Below are positions 1-5,041 of a stretch of 5,041 nt of DNA, one piece after another. The DNA is from Planctomycetia bacterium (GTDB lineage: Bacteria > Planctomycetota > Planctomycetia > Gemmatales > Gemmataceae), in assembly GCA_005773755.1 (NCBI GenBank), contig SXHE01000756.1, positions 1-5,041 of the forward strand. Direction: 5' to 3'. Below the pieces are notes generated by a model that was given only the letters and a program-made list of their open reading frames with translations, was not told the DNA's origin and made no database searches. Every line of letters starts with the position of its first letter. Within the stretch, counting starts at the first letter, position 1. The position numbers and the translations under genes are program-made.

Positions 1-1
1 G

Positions 2-1045
2 AACGGCAAGGGTGGGTTCGTCAAGAACGACGAGATCATCTCGTACCCGTGGAAGTGGCGCGTGTGGATGACGTACAACTTCCCCGCCAGCGTGAACCCC
101 GGCTACGAGTTCTACAAGCCCGGCGCGTACGCACACCAGCTCGACCTGCAGAAGCAGAAGTCGCCGCTGTTGAAGTCGCCATTCGAGCGCGGCGAGTCGT
201 TCATCCGCGACTTCAACAAGGAGTTCGTCGTCGCCCGGCAGCCGGGGTTCGCGGCGATCCTGCACACCGGGCCGGTGGGCACGCAGAGCGCCGACGACGG
301 GATGCGCCAGTACGGCGGGCCGATGGGCCTGGGCGGGGGGCAGCTCTCGGCGTTCTGGACCCCGGCCACCGGCTCGGTTCTCCTCGGCCAACGCGCCGGC
401 ATGAGCAACGACAAGTCGTTCGACCAGATCGTGGCCTGGCGCACCTGGCCCATACACGCGGTCAGCGGCGTCACAGCGGACGGCGCGTTCTTCACCACCG
501 CCCGCATTCAGAAGCCGGAAGCGGTGATCGACGTGAAGGGCAACACGACCGCGACCGTGCGTGGCACGATTCCCGCGGCGGTTGTCGGCCAGGAGAAGAC
601 CATCGCCGGGAAGTACGAATACGCCCGCGCGTTCCAGATCACAGAGAAGGGCGTGCGCGTCGAGACGAGCGTGACCGGCGACGGCAAGGAGCAACTCACA
701 GAGCTGTACGAGGTGCTACCGGTGTACCTGCGCGACGCGAAGGAGCAGGCGCAAGCCTTGCCGACCGTGATCGAGTTCCGCGTCGATGGCAAGTGGGCCG
801 CTGCGACGGACGCATTCACCGAGAACGTGACCTCTGTGCGGCTGACGCGGTTCACGGGCGCGGTCGTTGTCACGTTCGACGCGCCGCGGCGCGTGAAACT
901 CTCCGCGGCGGATTGGGCGGACACCTACCTGAGCCGCGGCACCGCGCGGAACGTGCTCATCGATCTACTGGAAGCCGGCGACAAGCCGGCCGCGCTGAAG
1001 GGCGAGAAGCGGGTCGCGTACCGGATCGAACCGGTCGCGAAGTAG
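2..1045 (+). CDS. Unassigned beta-rich protein, C-terminal part (5' end outside window)
   Basis: The frame is open from the first full codon at base 2 to a TAG at 1043-1045, giving 347 residues with no in-window start that looks genuine. The GTG at 62 and the ATG at 68 lie inside coherent protein sequence (aromatic-rich EIISYPWKWRVW just before), so the true start is upstream. Composition is typical of a folded extracytoplasmic protein: many alternating hydrophobic/polar strands, a glycine-rich turn followed by a strand pair (GGGQLSAFWTPATGSVLLGQ, bases 332-391), several Trp/Tyr residues, no cysteine and no membrane segment. The pattern recalls the beta-sandwich C-terminal regions of large carbohydrate-active proteins such as heparinase II/III-like lyases, but I see no catalytic motif and do not assign a family. 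It ends 49 bases before the cytochrome-like gene on the same strand, so co-transcription is possible but not shown. The reading frame is sure; the function is unknown. Confidence 0.85.
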   Translation, partial: NGKGGFVKNDEIISYPWKWRVWMTYNFPASVNPGYEFYKPGAYAHQLDLQKQKSPLLKSPFERGESFIRDFNKEFVVARQPGFAAILHTGPVGTQSADDGMRQYGGPMGLGGGQLSAFWTPATGSVLLGQRAGMSNDKSFDQIVAWRTWPIHAVSGVTADGAFFTTARIQKPEAVIDVKGNTTATVRGTIPAAVVGQEKTIAGKYEYARAFQITEKGVRVETSVTGDGKEQLTELYEVLPVYLRDAKEQAQALPTVIEFRVDGKWAAATDAFTENVTSVRLTRFTGAVVVTFDAPRRVKLSAADWADTYLSRGTARNVLIDLLEAGDKPAALKGEKRVAYRIEPVAK

Positions 1046-1094
1046 CGGCGCTTTCGGTATCGTAAGAGTCTCCCGCCTCACGGACCTCCCGCCG
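1046..1094. other. Short intergenic gap with no recognised signal
   Basis: These 49 bases separate the stop of the unassigned gene from the ATG of the cytochrome-like gene. I see no hairpin followed by a T-run, so no intrinsic terminator, and no convincing -35/-10 pair. The stretch just before the ATG is C-rich (CCTCCC at 1086-1090 region) and does not contain a Shine-Dalgarno-like GGAGG; weak or absent Shine-Dalgarno sequences are common in planctomycetes. The gap is somewhat less GC-rich around 1052-1070 than the flanking genes, which is the only hint that a promoter could sit here. Confidence 0.6.
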
Positions 1095-4061
1095 ATGATC
1101 CACCCGCGCTGGGCCGCTCTGCTTATCGTCGCGCTCGCCTCTCCCACCGCGCGCGGGGCCGAACCGACCGATCACTTCGAATCGAAGGTGCGCCCGCTGC
1201 TGGTGAAGTACTGCATCAAGTGCCACGGGCCGGAGAAGCAGATGGGCGGGCTGCGGCTCGACACCAAAGCCGGCTGGCAGACCGGCGGCGACAACGGCCC
1301 AGCGATCAAGCCCGGCAAGCCGGACGACAGCTTGCTCATCCAGGCGGTTCGCGGCACCGACAAGCGGCTCCGAATGCCGCCCGCCGCGGACCTCTCCTCG
1401 GCCGAAATCGCGGCGCTCGTGCAGTGGGTGAAGGATGGGGCCGTCGACCCGCGCGACGGCCCGACCCGGCTCGGTGGCGTGACCGTCGCCGAGGCAAAGA
1501 AGTGGTGGTCGTTCCAGCCTGTCGTGCGCCCGCCCGTCCCAGACTCGAATGCCGGCGCGAACCCCATCGACGCCTTCATCGGCGCGAAGCTGAAGGCGAG
1601 AGGGCTGACGCTCTCCGCGCCCGCGGACAAGCGGACGCTGATCCGCCGCGCGACCTACGACCTGACCGGCTTGCCGCCGACACCAGAGGAAGTCGAAGCG
1701 TTCGCGAAGGACGCCGCGCCCGAAGCTTACGAAAAGCTGATCGACCGGTTGCTCGCGTCGCCGGCCTACGGCGAGCGCTGGGGCCGGCACTGGCTCGATC
1801 TCGTGCGCTACGCGGACACCGCGGGCGAGAACAGCGACCACCCGCTGCCGCACGCCTGGCGCTACCGCAACTGGGTCATCGACGCCTTCAACCGCGACAT
1901 GCCCTACGACGAGTTCTTGCGCGACCAGCTCGCCGGCGACATCCGCGCCGGCAGCGGCCCGGTCGAGAAGTACGCGCCGCGCGTGGTCGCCACCGGGTTC
2001 CTCGCGCTCGCCCGGCGGTTCGGGCACGACATCGACGCTGACATGTACCTCACCCACGAGGACACCATCGACACCGTGGGCAAGGCGCTCCTCGGCCTGA
2101 CCATCGGCTGTGCTCGCTGCCACGACCACAAGTACGACGCGATCAGCGCGAAGGACTACTACGCGCTCTACGGCATCTTCGACAGCACCAAGTTCGCCTT
2201 TCCCGGCTGCGAGCCGAAGCAGCAGCCGCGCGACCTCGTGCCGCTGTTGCCGCCGGCCGAGTGGGACCGCGTAGTGAAGCCCTACCGTGACAAGCTCGCG
2301 AGCGTCGATACCCGCCTCAAACAACTCCGCGACGAACAGGCGAAGTTGGCGCGCGGGCTGAAGGCGAAGACCGGTACCGCGCTCGCGAAGGGCGAGATTC
2401 CCGACGGCGGCGAGCAGGCACTCGACAAGTTGCCGGTCGAGATCGCGGTGAAGGCGGGGCAGTTCCTGCAACTGTCGGTTCTACCGCTCAAGAACCACGG
2501 GGCGGATTCGACGCTGATCGAGTGGGAGATTGCGGAAGTCGGGGGCAAGGGCCGGAAGTGGAACCTCGCCGCCGATGTGCTCGACGACTTCCTCGCCGGC
2601 AACCCGCACGCGGACGCACACGGTAACAAGCGGGTGTGGTGGTTCCTCGACACGCGCGACGGCCCGCTGCCGCTGCCCGAACCGCTGCGCGACCTTCAAG
2701 GGAAGTCGGGGCTGAACGTGTGGCGCAACGGCGACACGCCGTCGGCGTTCGTCACCGCGGGCAAGGAACCGGTCGCGGTGTGGACGAAGCTGCCGGCGCG
2801 GGCGGTGTTCGTTCACCCCGCGCAGAACGGCAACGTCGCGGTCGGCTGGCTCAGCCCGGTCGATGCGAAGGTGCGGATCACTGGCCGCGTGAAGGACGCC
2901 CACCCCGGCGGGCCGGACGGCGTCGGCTGGCTCATCGAACACTTCCCGGCCGACCTGGGGACCGATCTCGTTGCGCTGGCGGTGCTCGCTGAAAAGCGCG
3001 CCGCGGTCGAGCGCGAACGGGCCGCGCTCGTCGCATCCGCACCGGCGCAGGAGGTCGCGTTTGCCGTTGTCGAGGGGACGCCGCGCGACGTGAAGATGCA
3101 CCTGCGCGGCGACCCGGAAAAGCCCGGCGCGGTGGTGCCACGGCGCTGGCTCGAAGTGTTCGGCGGCGAACCGCTCCCCGCAAAGGCCGGCAGCGGCAGG
3201 CTCGAACTCGCCAATTGGATCGCGTCCAAGAACAACCCGCTCACGGCGCGCGTGATGGCGAACCGCATCTGGCTGCACCACTTCGGTAAGGGGCTGGTCA
3301 ATACCCCGAACGACTTTGGCACACGCGGCACCCCGCCGACGCACCCGGAGTTGCTCGACTGGCTCTCGAGCGAGTTCGTCGCGCGCGATTGGAGCGTCAA
3401 GCGTCTGCACAAGTTCATCATGCTGAGCGCGACCTACCGGCAGGCGAGTGCCGCGCGCGACGACGCCACGAAGCTCGACGCCACGAACGAGCTGTATTGG
3501 CGGTTCGACCGTCGCCGGCTGAGTGCGGAAGAGCTGCGCGACACCCTGCTCGCCACCAGCGGCCAGCTCGACCGCAAGCCGGGCGCGGCGCACCCGTTCC
3601 CGCCGGAGGCGAGCTGGAACTTCTCGCAGCACGTCCCGTTCGCCACCTTCTACGAGTCGGACAAACGGAGCGTGTATCTCATCAACGTGCGGAACCGCCG
3701 GCACCCGTTCCTCGGCCTGTTCGACGGGGCCGACCCGAACGCCACCACCCCGCAGCGCCAGACCACCACTGTGCCGACGCAGGCGCTCTACTTCCTCAAC
3801 GACCCGTTCTTCCACGCCCAAGCCGACAAGGTCGCCGGGCGCGCGCTGACGAAAGCCGACGACGCGGCCCGACTAGACGAACTGTTCCGGCTCGCGCTCC
3901 AGCGCGCCCCGACCGCGAAGGACCGCACGACCGCGAACGCGTTCCTGGCAAAGTACAACGGGGCGTTGACCGACACACCGCCCGCGGACCGCGCGAAGGT
4001 CACGTGGGCCGCGCTCGCTCGCGTGCTGCTCGCGGGCAACGAGTTCCTTTACCTGGACTGA
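1095..4061 (+). CDS. PSCyt1-PSCyt2(DUF1549)-PSD1(DUF1553) exported cytochrome-like protein
   Basis: Complete 988-residue protein of the planctomycete-expanded family that joins a c-type cytochrome domain to DUF1549 and DUF1553. Residues 1-21 form a Sec signal peptide (hydrophobic core AALLIVALAS, cleavage probably near ARG-AE), which fixes the ATG at 1095. PSCyt1 spans about 27-120: heme site CIKCH at 40-44 and a likely axial Met94 in RMPP. PSCyt2 spans about 155-365, with the family signatures TYDLTGLPPTPEEV (187-200), YGERWGRHWLDLVRYADTAG (225-244) and a second CxxCH, CARCHDHKYD (339-348). Residues about 385-660 are an insert: a charged helical, possibly coiled-coil stretch (390-425), a beta-rich domain (445-605), then another charged helix (625-648). 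PSD1 spans about 698-965, with NPLTARVMANRIWLHHFGKG (714-733), LDWLSSEF (754-761) and TPQRQTTTVPTQALYFLNDP (885-904). The role is unproven; domain content implies an extracytoplasmic heme protein, and the DUF1501 gene three bases downstream is its expected partner. Family call is firm; any reaction would be inference. Confidence 0.96.
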   Translation: MIHPRWAALLIVALASPTARGAEPTDHFESKVRPLLVKYCIKCHGPEKQMGGLRLDTKAGWQTGGDNGPAIKPGKPDDSLLIQAVRGTDKRLRMPPAADLSSAEIAALVQWVKDGAVDPRDGPTRLGGVTVAEAKKWWSFQPVVRPPVPDSNAGANPIDAFIGAKLKARGLTLSAPADKRTLIRRATYDLTGLPPTPEEVEAFAKDAAPEAYEKLIDRLLASPAYGERWGRHWLDLVRYADTAGENSDHPLPHAWRYRNWVIDAFNRDMPYDEFLRDQLAGDIRAGSGPVEKYAPRVVATGFLALARRFGHDIDADMYLTHEDTIDTVGKALLGLTIGCARCHDHKYDAISAKDYYALYGIFDSTKFAFPGCEPKQQPRDLVPLLPPAEWDRVVKPYRDKLASVDTRLKQLRDEQAKLARGLKAKTGTALAKGEIPDGGEQALDKLPVEIAVKAGQFLQLSVLPLKNHGADSTLIEWEIAEVGGKGRKWNLAADVLDDFLAGNPHADAHGNKRVWWFLDTRDGPLPLPEPLRDLQGKSGLNVWRNGDTPSAFVTAGKEPVAVWTKLPARAVFVHPAQNGNVAVGWLSPVDAKVRITGRVKDAHPGGPDGVGWLIEHFPADLGTDLVALAVLAEKRAAVERERAALVASAPAQEVAFAVVEGTPRDVKMHLRGDPEKPGAVVPRRWLEVFGGEPLPAKAGSGRLELANWIASKNNPLTARVMANRIWLHHFGKGLVNTPNDFGTRGTPPTHPELLDWLSSEFVARDWSVKRLHKFIMLSATYRQASAARDDATKLDATNELYWRFDRRRLSAEELRDTLLATSGQLDRKPGAAHPFPPEASWNFSQHVPFATFYESDKRSVYLINVRNRRHPFLGLFDGADPNATTPQRQTTTVPTQALYFLNDPFFHAQADKVAGRALTKADDAARLDELFRLALQRAPTAKDRTTANAFLAKYNGALTDTPPADRAKVTWAALARVLLAGNEFLYLD
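1212..1226 (+). other. Heme c attachment motif CIKCH (PSCyt1)
   Basis: Codons 40-44 of the cytochrome-like protein encode C-I-K-C-H, the CxxCH motif for covalent heme attachment. It lies just after the signal peptide, as in other PSCyt1 domains, and a Met in the RMPP motif at residue 94 (bases 1374-1376) is well placed as the distal ligand. Heme binding is inferred from the motif. Confidence 0.85.
2109..2123 (+). other. Second CxxCH motif, CARCH (PSCyt2)
   Basis: Codons 339-343 encode C-A-R-C-H, followed by D-H-K-Y-D, at the end of the PSCyt2 (DUF1549) domain. From memory, this CxRCHDHK-type segment is a conserved hallmark of DUF1549 rather than a chance match. It formally satisfies the c-type heme pattern, so the protein could carry two hemes, but the adjacent His and Asp residues could equally form a metal site. 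Confidence 0.6.
2247..3074 (+). other. Insert between PSCyt2 and PSD1: helix, beta-rich domain, helix
   Basis: Residues 385-660 of the cytochrome-like protein separate the two conserved DUF domains. The segment starts with a charged helical stretch rich in Lys, Asp, Arg and Leu (about 390-425), continues as a beta-rich region with many Trp, Gly and Asp residues (for example GADSTLIEWEIAEVGGKG at 469-486 and VRITGRVKDAHPGGPDGVGW at 593-612), and closes with an Ala/Glu/Arg helix (625-648). The beta region resembles extracellular binding modules in style, and similar inserts occur in some family members as I recall; a carbohydrate-binding role is only inference. Boundaries are approximate. Confidence 0.55.
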
Positions 4062-4064
4062 ACC

Positions 4065-5041
4065 ATGCACCCCGTTTCGCGCCGCCAGTTCGTCCAGTCG
4101 GCCGTGGCCGGCTCGCTCCTGATGCCCGGGATTCTGAGCGAGCTGCTCGCGGCGGACGCGGCCGATCCGCTCGCGCCCAAGAAGCCGCACCACGCGCCGA
4201 AGGCAAAGGCGGTCATCTTCTTGTTCATGTCGGGCGGCGTGTCGCACGTCGATTCGTTCGACCCGAAGCCGAAACTGACCGCCGATCACGGCAAGTCAGT
4301 TACGCTCGACCACCCGGAAACGCGCAACCGGCCCGGTTACGAGAAGCTGTTCCTCAAGAAGCCGGGCTGGAAGTTCGCCCCGCGTGGCAAGAGCGGCGTC
4401 GAGGTCAGCGACCTGTTCCCGCACATCGCCAAGCAGATCGACGACGTCGCCCTGATCCGCTCGATGCACACGAGCCACTCGAACCACTACAACGCGACGC
4501 TCGGAATGCACACGGGGTCGTTCGCGTTCGCGCGGCCCAGTATCGGAAGCTGGCTCAGCTTCGGACTGGGCACGCCGAACAAGAACCTGCCGTCGTTCCT
4601 CGTGCTCGCGCCGCAGATGCCCTACGCGGGCACACAGGTGTGGGCCTCGGACTTCCTGCCCGGCGCGCACCAGGGCACGCGGGTCGTGCCCGGCGCGGAG
4701 CCGATTGCGAACCTGAAGCGCCGCGTGCCCACCGACCAGCGGCAGCAACTCGAACTCGACACGCTCAAGGCGTTCAACGAGGGGCACCAGGGCGAGCGGG
4801 CCGACGACGCCGGCCTCGCGGCCCGGATCAAGTCGTTCGAGACCGCGGCCGGGATGCAGTCCGAAATGCCCGCGGCACTGGACCTCTCGAAGGAGACGGA
4901 CGACACGCTCTCCCTGTACGGCCTGAAACGCGGGCAGGCGGACGGCTTCGGCTGGCAGTGCCTCGTCGCCCGGCGGTTGGTCGAGCGCGGCGTCCGCTTC
5001 GTGGAACTGATTCACACCGGCTCAAGCGCGAACTGGGACTC
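4065..5041 (+). CDS. DUF1501 family protein with Tat signal (3' end outside window)
   Basis: The frame runs from ATG at 4065 to the window edge without a stop, giving 325 residues of a family usually around 430-480 long, so perhaps the last quarter is missing. The N-terminus carries a twin-arginine signal (SRRQFV at residues 5-10, then the hydrophobic AVAGSLLMPGIL), indicating export of a folded protein; this supports the chosen start. DUF1501 hallmarks follow: VIFLFMSGGVSHVDSFDPKP (50-69), LFPHIAKQIDDVALIRSMHT (117-136) with HSNHYNA (138-144), ADGFGWQCLVARRLVERGVRFVEL (292-315) and the start of the terminal His-rich region, HTGSSANWD (317-325). The family is related in fold to alkaline phosphatases and sulfatases, but its activity is not established. 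The ATG lies three bases after the TGA of the cytochrome-like gene and lacks a Shine-Dalgarno-like sequence, which fits translational coupling. Identification is firm; the substrate is unknown. Confidence 0.95.
   Translation, partial: MHPVSRRQFVQSAVAGSLLMPGILSELLAADAADPLAPKKPHHAPKAKAVIFLFMSGGVSHVDSFDPKPKLTADHGKSVTLDHPETRNRPGYEKLFLKKPGWKFAPRGKSGVEVSDLFPHIAKQIDDVALIRSMHTSHSNHYNATLGMHTGSFAFARPSIGSWLSFGLGTPNKNLPSFLVLAPQMPYAGTQVWASDFLPGAHQGTRVVPGAEPIANLKRRVPTDQRQQLELDTLKAFNEGHQGERADDAGLAARIKSFETAAGMQSEMPAALDLSKETDDTLSLYGLKRGQADGFGWQCLVARRLVERGVRFVELIHTGSSANWD
4077..4094 (+). other. Twin-arginine (Tat) export motif
   Basis: Codons 5-10 encode S-R-R-Q-F-V, close to the consensus S/T-R-R-x-F-L-K, and are followed by a moderately hydrophobic segment up to about residue 28 (LLAA, a plausible cleavage region near 29-31). 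Tat signals of the form SRR-F are usual for DUF1501 proteins and imply folding, perhaps with a bound metal, before export. Confidence 0.8.

Noticed and set aside
974..990. Inverted repeat GCCGGC-GACAA-GCCGGC that could form a hairpin
   Set aside because: It lies inside the coding region of the first gene, more than 50 bases before its stop, and has no T-run after it; each arm is a palindromic six-mer expected by chance at this GC content.
49..1065. Plus-strand open frame (338 residues) in a different frame from the first gene
   Set aside because: Its product is extremely Arg-rich and lacks any folded-protein pattern, while the frame from base 2 gives balanced, strand-like sequence and ends at a plausible stop.
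1052..1070. Slightly AT-richer patch (around GGTATCGTAAG) as a possible promoter -10 region
   Set aside because: No matching -35 element or spacing is visible, and planctomycete promoter consensus is not certain enough to call it from one site.
957..2471. Long minus-strand open frame (504 residues) opposite the cytochrome-like gene
   Set aside because: Its translation is dominated by Arg, Val, Gly and Ala with no domain or signal, as expected from the antisense of a GC-rich gene; the plus strand here carries clear PSCyt1 and PSCyt2 motifs.
2481..3821. Long minus-strand open frame (446 residues) opposite the middle and end of the cytochrome-like gene
   Set aside because: Same low-complexity Arg/Val/Glu-rich composition; it lies opposite well-conserved PSD1 sequence and has no motif of its own.
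4296..5015. Minus-strand open frame (239 residues) opposite the DUF1501 gene
   Set aside because: Arg/Val/Leu-rich antisense shadow; the plus strand encodes unmistakable DUF1501 motifs throughout this stretch.

Overview
The window looks like chromosomal DNA from a planctomycete, most likely a Gemmata-like member of the Gemmataceae. Two things point there. The first is the pairing of a PSCyt1-PSCyt2-PSD1 cytochrome-like protein with a DUF1501 protein, a gene pair that is heavily expanded in Planctomycetota. The second is the high GC content with strong G/C preference at third codon positions. Lineage below phylum is inference.

All supported genes lie on the + strand and fill almost the whole window. 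Bases 2-1045 hold the 3' part of a gene whose start lies outside the window; it encodes a beta-rich protein I cannot assign to a family with confidence. A 49-base gap follows. Bases 1095-4061 hold a complete 988-residue exported protein with an N-terminal c-type heme domain (PSCyt1/DUF1588-like planctomycete cytochrome C), a PSCyt2 (DUF1549) domain, a long middle insert and a C-terminal PSD1 (DUF1553) domain. After only three bases, 4065-5041 holds the first 325 residues of a DUF1501 protein with a Tat signal, cut by the window end.

The second and third genes are very probably co-transcribed and translationally coupled. Both products are predicted to be exported, one by Sec and one by Tat, so they probably act together outside the cytoplasmic membrane. 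Their biochemical role is not established; the DUF1501 fold relation to alkaline phosphatases/sulfatases and frequent co-occurrence with polysaccharide-degradation genes suggest work on polymers or sulfated sugars, but this is inference. I see no RNA gene, CRISPR array, mobile element, clear promoter or terminator. No clearly undescribed system is visible; the most interesting parts are the second CxxCH motif and the large insert in the cytochrome-like protein, and the unassigned first gene.
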